From CAJQPP01 sp963793465 (GTDB taxonomy: Bacteria > Planctomycetota > Planctomycetia > Pirellulales > Pirellulaceae), in contig CAWCAJ010000005.1 of NCBI GenBank assembly GCA_963793465.1, positions 434,001 to 498,000 on the forward strand: a stretch of DNA of 64,000 nt. Direction: 5' to 3'. Under the pieces are notes generated by a model. It was not told the DNA's origin, did not search any database, and was given only the letters and a program-made list of their open reading frames with translations. Shown here one piece after another: positions 55,516-64,000 of the stretch (positions within the stretch are counted from its first letter, which is position 1; each line of letters opens with the position of its first letter). Position numbers and translations under genes: made by a program.

Positions 55516-55726
55516 TTCCTGATTATAGGCTTCGTTGACGCTGTGAGAAAGTTCGGGTTCGGCCGGCGGGCAAAACGTGGTCCAGACGCCACTAACGGGT
55601 GCTCCCTGGCCTCGTTGGGGGACGTTCTTATTGGAAGGTTGGGCGTATAATAACATCGACATTGCCGGGCGATTGTCAGTACCATGCAGGCGTCGTTTTC
55701 TTTCCAATTCCCCTCAGGTGGCTGAA

Positions 55727-57073
55727 ATGTTCTTTCGCTATGCCATGATCACCCGCGGGTGTTGTTTTTTGGCAACCCTTCTCGTGGGCATTCCAGTCAC
55801 AGCTTGGCAAGCCAATTCCGGGCAAGTTGCAGAGCCTGTCCAGCAATGGTTGCAGGATTTGGAAAGCGATACTTATGCCGCCCGACAGGCCGCCTCACGC
55901 AACCTGGCAGAGGCAGGTATTGCGGTCGTTCAACCTTTGGTCGAACGCCTGTTGCTGGGGCCTCCGGAAACTTCGGCTTCCTGTACCAGGTTGCTTTCGC
56001 AGATTGCCCTGAGTGCCGATCAGCAGGACATGACCCGAATCGCCAGAATCCTATTGCTGCTGTCGCAAAACGGCATGGACCATCTGCGTCGCGAATCCCT
56101 GATTCTGAATGGGCGTTGGAAACAGGCTCAGCTGGATCGCACCGTGGAACGCCTGGCGAAGGCGGGCATCGAAGTTTCGGCTCTGGGGGACTTTGGGCGA
56201 ATGGTGGGTGGTCCCGAGATGTTGATCCCCGCGTCGGAATTCCTGGAAAATCAGCATGCCCAGGTCGGCCCGCCGCCTGCTGGGAGTGATTCGGCAGCGC
56301 AGACTGCCGACGAGATCATGCTGCAGGTCGAGCAGATCATTCAGGCCACTGAAGAGGAAAACAACCAGCGGTTCGCGGCGGAGATGGTGGAGCTTCGCCC
56401 GGCCGCCGACTTGCAGGATGCCGGTACCCAACAGGATATTCTGGGTTCGGAAGTGGTCATTCTGGGTGGCGAAGCCAGGGTGGTCGTCCGCGGAGCAGGC
56501 CGACTGATCGTCGACGGCAGGGCGATGGGAGTGGGCGGCACCCCTTTTCTGGTGACCATCGGGAAGGACTTTGAGGGTAGCTCGAAAGACCTGGATTTGC
56601 TCAAGCTGCTGCCGGCCATCACTCAAGTGACGATTCGAGAACGAACCATCGATGCCGCGGTTCTGGAAATGCTACGCAGCAACGCCTCGATCCAGTATGC
56701 CACGCTGGAAAGTTGCCAGTACGATTTGACCAGCATGTTCGCTTTGCTGGAAAATCGTCCCGACCTGACAGTGTCGGCGATTGGGCACGATGCTTTTCTG
56801 GGGGTTCAGCTGCAAACCGATCAGAGTGGCGATGGCGACGGAGTCTGTCGAGTCGTCGATGTGGTCGCCGATACGGCGGCGAAAGAAGCCGGGATCCAGA
56901 CCGACGACGTGATTCGCAAGGTGAACGGAGTTTCCGTCAGAAGCTATGAACAGGTGATCCTGGCCATCGGCTCGTTCAAGGCGGGGGATGTATTGCAACT
57001 GGATATCGTGCGTGGGGAGGCGGAAGAACTGCAGGTCCAGGCCAAATTGCGGTCACGTCCGGCCGATCAATAA
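55727..57073 (+). CDS. Exported protein with HEAT-like N-terminus and C-terminal PDZ domain
   Basis: A 448-residue protein starting with a signal peptide (ITRGCCFLATLLVGIPVTA). HEAT-like helices follow (about 35-110), then a central Gln/Glu-rich stretch (about 195-225) and a strand-rich region (about 240-320). The C-terminus is a PDZ domain (about 360-440): FLGVQLQTDQSGDGDGVCRV, then VADTAAKEAGIQTDDVIRKV, as in DegP/HtrA-type PDZ domains. No protease domain is present. It probably acts as a periplasmic scaffold. ATG 55727 is supported by AGGTGG upstream and by the signal peptide. It is divergent from a related gene at 54196-55515. Confidence 0.8.
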   Translation: MFFRYAMITRGCCFLATLLVGIPVTAWQANSGQVAEPVQQWLQDLESDTYAARQAASRNLAEAGIAVVQPLVERLLLGPPETSASCTRLLSQIALSADQQDMTRIARILLLLSQNGMDHLRRESLILNGRWKQAQLDRTVERLAKAGIEVSALGDFGRMVGGPEMLIPASEFLENQHAQVGPPPAGSDSAAQTADEIMLQVEQIIQATEEENNQRFAAEMVELRPAADLQDAGTQQDILGSEVVILGGEARVVVRGAGRLIVDGRAMGVGGTPFLVTIGKDFEGSSKDLDLLKLLPAITQVTIRERTIDAAVLEMLRSNASIQYATLESCQYDLTSMFALLENRPDLTVSAIGHDAFLGVQLQTDQSGDGDGVCRVVDVVADTAAKEAGIQTDDVIRKVNGVSVRSYEQVILAIGSFKAGDVLQLDIVRGEAEELQVQAKLRSRPADQ

Positions 57074-57077
57074 CCGG

Positions 57078-57707
57078 CTACAGAACAAACGCCAGCACGT
57101 AGAACACCCACCCCGTGGCTGCCGTGGCACACATCATGATCGCGGATACCCAACCCCAGCGTTTGTGATGGGGTGAATCATCCGAGGGTTGCGGGGGATC
57201 CGGAAATCGCCGCAAGGCCATCACGATCGTGTAAACCCATATCAACGGGGTGGGCACTGCGAATATCAAATGGATCCAAAGTGATCGATGCACCCATCCC
57301 GAATCGTAAAACCGCGAAGGCTTAGCCAGTTCCTTCCAATCCACAAAAAACCGTACATCGATTTCGAAAGCCACCACGGTGATCAACAGTACCAGAGCCG
57401 TGACCAACTGGATGCGTTTGTGAAGTTGGAATTTTCTTTTCTGCCGCACCAGGTAGATGCTGATACCCAGCGTCAGCACAATCAAGAACATCGCCACAAA
57501 GACAAAGTCCAGCATGAACGTTCCCCGCGTGGGCAGGAATCCAAAGTGGTTGTCGGCGAGTGGCAAGGAGATGTCAGTGGGGTCGGGCCAGGATCCGGGT
57601 AGGCAATCAAAATCGATTTTAGCCACAGCCGGCGTTGCCGTGGCAGGGGGGATGTCATTCCGATATTCCAAGAAAGCCAGTGTCTTCCAAGAAAGCCAGT
57701 GTCTCAT
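57078..57707 (-). CDS. DUF420 family membrane protein
   Basis: An inner-membrane protein with at least four helices. The characteristic lead GFLPTRGTFMLDFVFVAM is followed by LIVLTLGISIYLVRQKRKFQ, the His-containing LHKRIQLVTALVLLITVVA, a helix with VHRSLWIHLIFAVPTPLIWV, and WGWVSAIMMCATAATGWVFY. DUF420 (YozB) proteins occur near haem-copper oxidase genes in some bacteria; none are adjacent here. The start is uncertain: I give ATG 57705-57707, but a 19-bp duplication just inside the region argues that translation may begin later, near GFLPTRG. Confidence 0.75.
   Translation of the reverse strand: MRHWLSWKTLAFLEYRNDIPPATATPAVAKIDFDCLPGSWPDPTDISLPLADNHFGFLPTRGTFMLDFVFVAMFLIVLTLGISIYLVRQKRKFQLHKRIQLVTALVLLITVVAFEIDVRFFVDWKELAKPSRFYDSGWVHRSLWIHLIFAVPTPLIWVYTIVMALRRFPDPPQPSDDSPHHKRWGWVSAIMMCATAATGWVFYVLAFVL
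57668..57705. repeat. 19-bp tandem duplication
   Basis: CCAAGAAAGCCAGTGTCTT (57668-57686) is repeated immediately (57687-57705) with one mismatch. It lies at the 5' edge of the DUF420 gene. A unit not divisible by three suggests the region is upstream of the true start. Confidence 0.85.
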
Positions 57708-57914
57708 CGAACCATGGCAGCGGCTCTCGCCATCATCTCCAATTCGTTCAATCCGATTTGGCAATCAAGGCAGATCCCGGATGAAGCTGCCGCCGGCAGA
57801 TGTCATTCTGCGTCCGTCGCTGTCATTCCGCTTCCGTCAACGGATGCAGGGAGCGTCGGATTCCCCCATTTCAGTTGCGACTTGCCTTTCCCGTCGTCAG
57901 GACATCGTTAGATT

Positions 57915-60347
57915 ATGTGGATGGCGGAGAATACCGAATTGGAACTTGAGTTGTTGTTGCCGGATGTGAATCATTCACAAGACGGGTGCGTGCAGCGGTT
58001 GACGGACATGATGGTGGCCAGGAAAGGCGTCGACCGTGTGCATCATCGAGTTCCGCCTGACGCCGGCCCTGGCCGGATTTGGATCCAGTTCGATCCGGCC
58101 CAGATCTCGGCCGGCGAACTACGGCAATTCGCCATGCAATCTGGCGCCAGTCTTTCCCAGCGTTACGGGCACCTGTTGCGGAAGACGCAGGCCATGTCTT
58201 CCGGACAAGCTCGCGAATTGAAAGCCCGTTTGGAGTCCACGTCGGGTGTGCTGGACGCCGGGGTGTCCCCCGACGGCGTTTTGCGGCTCGAGTTTGATAA
58301 ACAACTGACACGCCTGGCCGAAATCGAGCGTCGACTTGTGGAATTGGGCGTGCATTCCGACACGCCGCCGGCCAGGCTACCGCACCACCAGGGCTGCGGC
58401 CATGGGCACGGTGGAGTGCTGGGTGAACATACGGATCTGGTGTTTGCCCTGTTGAGTGGTGTCTGCCTGGTTGCCAGTTGGTCGTTGGGTGCTTTTACCG
58501 ATCTTTCGCCATGGATTTCGTGGGCTTTGTACGCCGGATCCTATGCGTTGGGTGGCTTCTTTATCGTTCGCGAAGCGATCGAGAAAACGCTGCGGGGCCG
58601 GTTTGAAATCGATTTTCTGATGATTGTGGCCGCGGCCGGTGCCGCGATTCTTGGTCATTGGGCCGAAGGTGCCTTGCTGTTGTTTTTGTTTTCACTGGGG
58701 CACGCATTGGAACACTATGCCATGGGGCGGGCCCGCAAAGCGATCGAAGCCCTTTCAGACCTGGCCCCCGACACGGCCTGGGTGCGCCGTCATGGCGAAA
58801 TGCAACGCATCCCGGTGGAGGACTTGCGGGTGGGCGACGAAGTCATTGTCCGCACCCATGAACGTATCGCCGCAGACGGGTTTGTGATTCAAGGGGAAAG
58901 CTCGGTAGATCAATCTCCGATCACCGGAGAGAGCCTGCCGGCAGACAAACATCCTGTCGTCGATCGGGCTGCCGCTGCCGCCAATCCGGAAAAGCTGAAC
59001 GCCGCCCATCGGGTTTTCGCCGGGACCATCAATCAGGCCGGTTCTCTGGAGATCCAGGTCACGCGACTGGCTGCCGAATCCACCCTTTCGCGAGTGGTCA
59101 CGATGGTCAGCGAAGCCGAAACCCAGACCTCCCCCACGCAGCAATTTACCGATCGTTTTGAACGGTATTTTGTACCGGCTGTGTTGGGGGTCGTGATTCT
59201 GCTGCATTTTGCTTTTCTCGTGGTCGACGAGTCGTTTGCGGATTCCTTTTACCGGGCCATGGCCGTTTTGGTGGCCGCCAGCCCCTGTGCCCTGGCGATT
59301 TCCACCCCCAGTGCCGTGCTCAGCGGGATCGCTCGAGCCGCACGCGGTGGCGTGCTGGTCAAGGGTGGCGGACCCCTGGAAAATCTGGGTCGCTTGAGCG
59401 CCATTGCATTTGACAAGACGGGCACGTTGACTGCCGGACAGCCCCGCCTGACCCATGCCGAGGTATGGCAGGATGCCACACAACGGGAGTTGCTAACTTC
59501 GGCGGTGGCCGTGGAGCAATTAAGTGATCACCCCCTGGCCGCTGCCGTTGTGCGGGATGGACTGGAATGGTTGCAGGAGGCCGAAATACCGGTCGCTCGC
59601 AGTCTGCAGAGCATGACCGGTCGCGGAATCCGCGCCGACGTGGCAGGCCAGCCGGTGACGATCGGCAAGCTGGCACTGTTTGAAGAACAGGACCATGCCG
59701 CAGTTCCACCCCCCTTGCAACAAATGGTACGGGCTCTGGAAAAACAGGGTCGCACAACCATGCTGGTGCAACGCGGTCAACAGTTTCTTGGCGTCCTGGG
59801 ATTGATGGACACACCCCGCGACTCGGCAAAAAAAACGGTGGCCGAACTTCGTCGGATGGGTGTGCAACGCATGATCATGATTTCCGGTGACAATCAGTAT
59901 GTGGCAGATGCCGTGGCACAGGAAGTTGGAATCGACGAAGCCTGGGGTGACCTGATGCCTGCCGACAAAGTTCAGGCGATTCGCAACCTGCGTGAGCAGC
60001 ACGGCGTCGCCATGGTGGGGGACGGCGTGAACGACGCACCCGCCATGGCCAACGCCAACGTCGGTATTGCCATGGGGGCCGCCGGTTCCGACGTGGCCTT
60101 GGAAACTGCCGATATCGCGTTGATGGCGGATGACCTGAGTCGCCTGCCCTTTGCGGTCGGACTCAGCCGGCAAACCAGTCGAATAATTCGCCAGAATGTC
60201 TGGTTCAGCCTGGGGATGGTGGCCATCCTGGTTCCCAGTACCATTTTTGGTTTGCGTTTAGGGTTAGCTGTCGTGTTTCACGAGGGATCAACCATCGCGG
60301 TGGTGCTTAACGCACTGCGACTTCTGGTCTATCGCCAGGAACCTTGA
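57915..60347 (+). CDS. Heavy-metal P-type ATPase, P1B-4 class
   Basis: An 810-residue inner-membrane efflux ATPase. A His-rich stretch (HHQGCGHGHGG, about 156-166) precedes the first helix. Actuator: SSVDQSPITGESLPADKHP. The membrane metal site is ASPCALAIS (Ser-Pro-Cys rather than Cys-Pro-Cys), and the last helices carry HEGSTIAVVLNALRLL. These are the established marks of P1B-4 ATPases, which move Co, Fe, Zn or related ions. The catalytic core is complete: FDKTGTLTAGQ, DHPLAAAVV (HP), and MVGDGVNDAPAMANANVGIA. The first 150 residues contain two ferredoxin-like repeats lacking CxxC. No regulator gene is adjacent. The ATG 57915 lacks a clear ribosome binding site. Confidence 0.92.
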   Translation: MWMAENTELELELLLPDVNHSQDGCVQRLTDMMVARKGVDRVHHRVPPDAGPGRIWIQFDPAQISAGELRQFAMQSGASLSQRYGHLLRKTQAMSSGQARELKARLESTSGVLDAGVSPDGVLRLEFDKQLTRLAEIERRLVELGVHSDTPPARLPHHQGCGHGHGGVLGEHTDLVFALLSGVCLVASWSLGAFTDLSPWISWALYAGSYALGGFFIVREAIEKTLRGRFEIDFLMIVAAAGAAILGHWAEGALLLFLFSLGHALEHYAMGRARKAIEALSDLAPDTAWVRRHGEMQRIPVEDLRVGDEVIVRTHERIAADGFVIQGESSVDQSPITGESLPADKHPVVDRAAAAANPEKLNAAHRVFAGTINQAGSLEIQVTRLAAESTLSRVVTMVSEAETQTSPTQQFTDRFERYFVPAVLGVVILLHFAFLVVDESFADSFYRAMAVLVAASPCALAISTPSAVLSGIARAARGGVLVKGGGPLENLGRLSAIAFDKTGTLTAGQPRLTHAEVWQDATQRELLTSAVAVEQLSDHPLAAAVVRDGLEWLQEAEIPVARSLQSMTGRGIRADVAGQPVTIGKLALFEEQDHAAVPPPLQQMVRALEKQGRTTMLVQRGQQFLGVLGLMDTPRDSAKKTVAELRRMGVQRMIMISGDNQYVADAVAQEVGIDEAWGDLMPADKVQAIRNLREQHGVAMVGDGVNDAPAMANANVGIAMGAAGSDVALETADIALMADDLSRLPFAVGLSRQTSRIIRQNVWFSLGMVAILVPSTIFGLRLGLAVVFHEGSTIAVVLNALRLLVYRQEP

Positions 60348-60541
60348 ATCCACTGCAGTTCACGCAAAGAGTGCTTTGCGGGTTTGGGATTTTGGGAATC
60401 CTGTTGTTGGGAGCGCTGATGGGTCGATTCCTGTTCGGTCGGCAGTGTTTGGCGTGCACGAACCGGATTGGTTCGTTAGTCACAGCCACGGTGGGCGCGA
60501 TTGCCTGTCTGTCTTTATTACGCTGGATCAAGCGGTCCTGA
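60344..60541 (+). CDS. Small two-helix membrane protein (tentative)
   Basis: A 65-residue frame starts at a TTG overlapping the TGA of the ATPase gene (TTGA), suggesting coupling. It has two hydrophobic stretches (FGILGILLLGALMGRFLF and SLVTATVGAIACLSLLRW). I know no family for it. It could be a small regulator of the ATPase or an accidental frame; the rare TTG start lowers confidence. Confidence 0.35.
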   Translation: MNPLQFTQRVLCGFGILGILLLGALMGRFLFGRQCLACTNRIGSLVTATVGAIACLSLLRWIKRS

Positions 60542-60827
60542 CCGTGTTCGTTTCCCGGGTCGCCATCGGGTGCAGAATCGAGCTTGCCGCTTGTGACGGT
60601 TTTGCGAGCGACGCCGCCATGAATCGATGCCGCTTGAGTGCCTGACCGTGCCCTTCTCCGTCTATCAGGGAGAGCTGATAGGCCTTTTCCGTTTGTCTTG
60701 ATTCGTCCCATTAAGCTGCCTCACCCCGGCGGGTTGATTCTGCCGGGTCCGCCGGAACGATACTGATTATGCGACGCAACTCCAGCCGGCAGGATGCGAA
60801 CTTAACCGTCAGCACGAAGGAACGAAG

Positions 60828-61160
60828 ATGATCAAGCAGTTACTGGGGTTGTTGGTTTTGGTGGCCTGTCTCGGTTTGGCCGACCAAACATTTGGTCAGA
60901 CGCATCACCAGGGCGTGTTTGCGCGAGGATCCCAGGTCCTGTTCGGAAAACGCCATCACGATCCCCGAGTGCACTCACAACAGGCCTGGCGCAACCGTTG
61001 GTTTCACAATCAGGAATTGCCCCCGCTACGCCCCGATGACGGATGGGGGCGTTATCCCAAGTATTACGGGGGGTTCCATTCCAGCCACTTCGATCGCATC
61101 GGGGTGCCGCATGGAGACATTGGGTTTCGCGGCCCCAGCATCTTTTGGACTCCCTGGTAG
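60828..61160 (+). CDS. Small exported protein of unknown function
   Basis: A 110-residue protein with a clear signal peptide (LLGLLVLVACLGLADQTFGQ). The mature part is rich in His, Arg, Trp and aromatic residues (HHQGVFARGSQVLFGKRHHD, YPKYYGGFHSSHFDRIGVPH, GFRGPSIFWTPW). ATG 60828 has GAAGGAAC upstream. I recognise no family; a compact, aromatic-rich exported peptide is common in planctomycetes. Confidence 0.65.
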   Translation: MIKQLLGLLVLVACLGLADQTFGQTHHQGVFARGSQVLFGKRHHDPRVHSQQAWRNRWFHNQELPPLRPDDGWGRYPKYYGGFHSSHFDRIGVPHGDIGFRGPSIFWTPW

Positions 61161-61500
61161 TTTTCACAGAAGACCGCATGGGAATACCGAGGTAGGGTCG
61201 TTGCGATCCGGCTCCGCAACCGGCCGGCAACTTGACACCAACGTTGGGTTGCCTGCACGGAATCCTGACCGCCACGGGCAGTGTCTGACAGTGGACGCGA
61301 CGCCCGGCACAGGGTCCCCCATTGCCCCTGCAGTTCGGTTGACCTCAGGCCCGGCTTGCGCTTGTTATCCCCGTTGGGCGTGATCCCGCCAGCGGGATCC
61401 AGGACCCAGATACCAGGATCGGGTACCGGAAGTGCCAGAGCACGGTCCGCCGGGGACGCCACGGGGTTTTTCGGAGGAGCACCCCACAGAGCGATTCGTT

Positions 61501-61556
61501 GCCTACAGCGGGTCGCGTTGCCTACAGCGGGTCGCGTTGCCTAAAGCGGGTCGCGT
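61501..61556. repeat. 19-bp tandem repeat
   Basis: GCCTACAGCGGGTCGCGTT repeats at 61501-61519 and 61520-61538, with a third copy that carries one substitution and loses its last base. It lies in an 800-bp intergenic region (61161-61964) with no supported gene. Confidence 0.9.
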
Positions 61557-61601
61557 TCCCTGCCGTTGCGTTGCCGGGCCCAGCCGGATCGGCTGACGAT
61601 G

Positions 61602-61664
61602 CAACTGGCAACTGGCAACTGGCAACTGGCAACTGGCAACTGGCAACTGGCAACTGGCAACTGG
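61602..61664. repeat. Heptamer tandem array, nine copies of CAACTGG
   Basis: The 7-bp unit CAACTGG is repeated nine times without interruption. It is the longest run of identical copies in the window. A 15-bp tandem duplication (CCCATTCGTGTCCCG) follows at 61720-61749. Confidence 0.95.
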
Positions 61665-61964
61665 CGTTGGGCTACGCCTGTCGTCTTCGAAAGCCGTACT
61701 TGCGTTTGTTTCCGCATGGCCCATTCGTGTCCCGCCCATTCGTGTCCCCTTCGCCCCGCGACTTTGGCCTTCTCCGCTTGATTTCTTGGAATCCACTGCC
61801 CGTTGTAATTGGGATCTATTAGAATTGGGAGACGATGGGGAGGGGCCCCAAGTGGATTTTGTGTGTCGCGGGTGATAAGGATTGCCCCCCGGTTTCTTTT
61901 ATCCGACTGAACTGCCACCCTGTTTTTGACTTTTGCCCACGCTTGCCGACTGGAGACCTGGCTC

Positions 61965-62921
61965 ATGCCGATTCATAAGATTGTAATGTTGTTCGTTGGA
62001 CTGAGTTTCCTGCTCGGCGACCCCATCCATTCCCAGGATATCGAAGCAACGAACTCCGCAGGGGCCGCCGCCGAGCCCGCCAACGCTCAGGATGCGAATC
62101 CAGAGGAGGCAGCGGTGCGCCAGGCGATTGCCTCCTATGTGGACGCGTTCAATCAACGTAACGCGGAACGGCTGGCCGCGCATTGGTCACCCGACGGCGT
62201 CTACATCAGCCGGGATAGTGGCGAGCAAGTCGTAGGACGCGCAGCCATGATTCAGGAATTTTCCACGATGTTGCAGGGTGAGGACTTGCCCCAATTGGGC
62301 GTGGTCACCGAATCCCTGCAGTTTGTCTCCCCCAATGTGGCCCTCGAGCGGGGCGTAGCCACGGTGACACAACCCGACGGCAGCGTCGATCGAACGGACT
62401 ACAGTGTTGTGTTTATCAAACGGGATGGTCAGTGGCTGATCGATCGCGTGACCGAAGCGACCAAGGTCGAAGAAGAACCAGAACCGTCCCATTACGAACA
62501 CCTGAAGGGATTGGATTGGATGGTCGGTGAATGGGTCGACGAGGAAGACGAATTCACCATTACCACCGTTTGTAGATGGACACGCAATCAAAATTACCTG
62601 AGTCGTATGTATCAGGTGGAAGTCGACGGTGAAGTCACGAGCTCGGGCATGCAAATCATCGGCTGGGATCCACAAAAAAAGCAGATTCGTTCCTGGCTGT
62701 TCGATTCCGCTGGGGTATTCGTGCAGGGAACCTGGAGCCAGAAGAAGGACCGTTGGATCGTGGCGTCCGTAGCGGTCCTGGCCGACGGAGGGAGCGGTTC
62801 CTTTACCGCCATTTTCCGGCCCATCGATGAACAGCGTTTCGGTTGGCAGAAGGTCAATCAGATTGTCGATGGTGAGTTGTTGCCCAACCTGGATGAAGTG
62901 ATTGTGTCCCGCGTGCAATAA
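61965..62921 (+). CDS. Exported SnoaL/DUF4440-like protein with C-terminal lipocalin-like domain
   Basis: A 318-residue protein. The signal peptide is IVMLFVGLSFLLGDPIHSQ. The first domain (about 45-155) is an SgcJ/EcaC or DUF4440-type cone fold: ASYVDAFNQRNAERLAAHWS, VVGRAAMIQEFSTML, then VFIKRDGQWLIDRVTEA. The second (about 170-318) begins LKGLDWMVGEWVDEEDEF, continues with SSGMQIIGWDPQKKQIRSWL, and resembles DUF1579-like beta-barrels. The combination is frequent in planctomycete exported proteins; no enzyme activity is shown. ATG 61965 has a GGAGA ribosome binding site about 10 bases upstream. Confidence 0.8.
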   Translation: MPIHKIVMLFVGLSFLLGDPIHSQDIEATNSAGAAAEPANAQDANPEEAAVRQAIASYVDAFNQRNAERLAAHWSPDGVYISRDSGEQVVGRAAMIQEFSTMLQGEDLPQLGVVTESLQFVSPNVALERGVATVTQPDGSVDRTDYSVVFIKRDGQWLIDRVTEATKVEEEPEPSHYEHLKGLDWMVGEWVDEEDEFTITTVCRWTRNQNYLSRMYQVEVDGEVTSSGMQIIGWDPQKKQIRSWLFDSAGVFVQGTWSQKKDRWIVASVAVLADGGSGSFTAIFRPIDEQRFGWQKVNQIVDGELLPNLDEVIVSRVQ

Positions 62922-62996
62922 CACCTCAGCCATCTCAGGCCAAGCGGCCCGTCGAAGTTAAAACGAAATACCTTTCAAATCACCAGGAAAACAACC

Positions 62997-64000
62997 ATGT
63001 GTCGAGCGACGAAAATTGCATTCTGTTTATTGGGTCTGGTCTTGATGAGCGCTTGGGTATGCGAAGATGCCTTTGCGCAACGGGGTCGTGGTGGTGGGGG
63101 CGCGCGTGGCGGAGGAGGCCGCAGCGGTGGCGCCTCGCGTGGAGGTGGCAGCAGTCATTCCAGGTCCGCATCCCGCTCCCCCTCGATGAATCGTCCATCC
63201 GGTTCGCGTTCCAGCGGCGGTCGATCGGCTGGCCAACGGCCGGGCGGAGCCCAGCGACCGGGCGGCGGAGCCCAGCGACCTGGTGCCGGTCAACAACGTC
63301 CGGGTGGCGCACAGCGACCTGGTGCCGGTCAACAACGTCCGAGCGGAGCCCAGCGACCTGGTGCCGGTCAACAACGTCCGGGTGCTGCTCAGCGTCCCAA
63401 CACGGGACAACGCCCGAACGCGGGTCAGCGACCGAATATCGGGCAGCAACCCGCGGGCGGTAACCGACCCAGTCGACAGACCAATCGATTTGTGGATCTC
63501 GACAAGCCAGGTGGCCCACCTCGTCCGGGTGGCAATCGCCCCGCGGGTGGCGGAGCGGCCAACGACTTTCTGCAAAATCGGCAGGCTGGCGATCAACGTC
63601 CCCGCCCGGGAAATCGAGGTGAAAACCCTGCAGATCGCCTGAACAATCGTGGCGTTGCCGATCGCGATAATCCTCGTGGCAATTTAAATGATCGCAGGGA
63701 CAACCGACTGGACCAACGGGAAAATCAAGCCGATCGCCGCGATAAGGGGCAGGACATCCGGGATAATCGCCTGGATCGCAAAGCCGACAATTTGGACCGC
63801 CGCGATAACCAACAGGATCGCCGCGATAACCAACTGGACCGGCGGGATCACCGGGCCGATCGTGTTACCGATCGTCAGCAGTACCAACAGAACCGCCTGG
63901 ATCGTCGAAATGATGTTCGCGGACACTATCGGAATTACCCGGCCCAATTACCTCGTTACGGAGCGGGTTACTGGGGTGCCGGCAATTGGCGGTGGGGTTG
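62997..64000 (+). CDS. Exported Gly/Arg/Asp-rich low-complexity protein, 3' end missing
   Basis: The gene runs off the right edge (334 codons visible). A signal peptide (IAFCLLGLVLMSAWVCEDAF) ends near AFA-QRG. The mature part is disordered: a Gly/Ser/Arg-rich start, then three exact-frame 13-residue repeats (GAQRPGAGQQRPG units, 63267-63383), then charged DRRDNQLDRR-like repeats (about 63690-63905), then an aromatic-rich segment (YWGAGNWRWGW) at the edge. It resembles planctomycete cell-surface or matrix proteins with NxxN/DRR repeats. No function is known. ATG 62997 begins the signal peptide. Confidence 0.8.
   Translation, partial: MCRATKIAFCLLGLVLMSAWVCEDAFAQRGRGGGGARGGGGRSGGASRGGGSSHSRSASRSPSMNRPSGSRSSGGRSAGQRPGGAQRPGGGAQRPGAGQQRPGGAQRPGAGQQRPSGAQRPGAGQQRPGAAQRPNTGQRPNAGQRPNIGQQPAGGNRPSRQTNRFVDLDKPGGPPRPGGNRPAGGGAANDFLQNRQAGDQRPRPGNRGENPADRLNNRGVADRDNPRGNLNDRRDNRLDQRENQADRRDKGQDIRDNRLDRKADNLDRRDNQQDRRDNQLDRRDHRADRVTDRQQYQQNRLDRRNDVRGHYRNYPAQLPRYGAGYWGAGNWRWG

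Overview
The window reads as a piece of a planctomycete chromosome, most likely from the Pirellulales side of the phylum. This is inferred from family content; no rRNA is present to confirm it. Pointers are: a planctomycete-style ECF sigma factor start, an SdrD/cadherin-type surface protein, a Ser/Thr kinase with TPRs, tetrahydromethanopterin (H4MPT) biosynthesis genes in a non-methanogen, a PPi-type phosphofructokinase, and many small exported proteins of unknown function. Genes lie on both strands in short operons. Several genes end in TGA, so TGA is a normal stop codon here.

Layout. 0-2.2 kb: the start of an ECF sigma factor (minus) and a broken surface adhesin (plus). 2.2-7.7 kb (minus): threonine catabolism (tdh then kbl), a PPi-type phosphofructokinase, and a secreted redoxin whose thioredoxin motif reads W-TGA-GPC with a SECIS-like hairpin downstream; this is a strong selenoprotein candidate. 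8.0-11.5 kb (minus): panD, an Xaa-Pro peptidase, accB and accC. 12.0-15.2 kb (plus): an exported methyltransferase with an unusual leader, a haloalkane-dehalogenase-like hydrolase, a CitG-like protein and a PTPS/QueD-family protein. 15.3-17.7 kb (minus): a kinase-TPR gene broken by at least six frameshifts. 18.3-23.3 kb: two glycosyltransferases and an MsbA-type ABC exporter. 23.6-25.2 kb: dnaA without dnaN or recognisable DnaA boxes. 26.5-33.8 kb: a THUMP-like methyltransferase, a frameshifted amidohydrolase, an ABC exporter whose permease is fused to a CPBP protease, and an AAA ATPase.

34.7-40.8 kb (minus) is a compact operon read as DUF6513/pterin-binding protein, pabB, pabA, DUF447, beta-RFAP synthase and pdxJ. 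It joins p-aminobenzoate supply to its use in H4MPT synthesis. The CitG-like and PTPS genes at 13.8-15.2 kb may belong to the same pathway. 41-64 kb holds an M20 deacetylase, a DegT aminotransferase, a large lipase-like protein, csrA, an UVR-motif protein, an ArfB-type release factor, a PQQ-type beta-propeller, a sugar-phosphate epimerase-like protein, BON, TraB/GumN and DUF2071 proteins, two related alpha-helical repeat genes, DUF420, a P1B-4 metal ATPase, and exported proteins with low-complexity repeats.

Two cross-cutting patterns stand out. First, at least a dozen short tandem arrays (units of 7-39 bp, mostly near-perfect copies) are scattered through the window. Those inside genes have units divisible by three (18, 18 and 39 bp), while intergenic ones have any length. 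Second, frameshifts are concentrated in three loci (adhesin, kinase, amidohydrolase); they may be true decay or uncorrected sequence errors.
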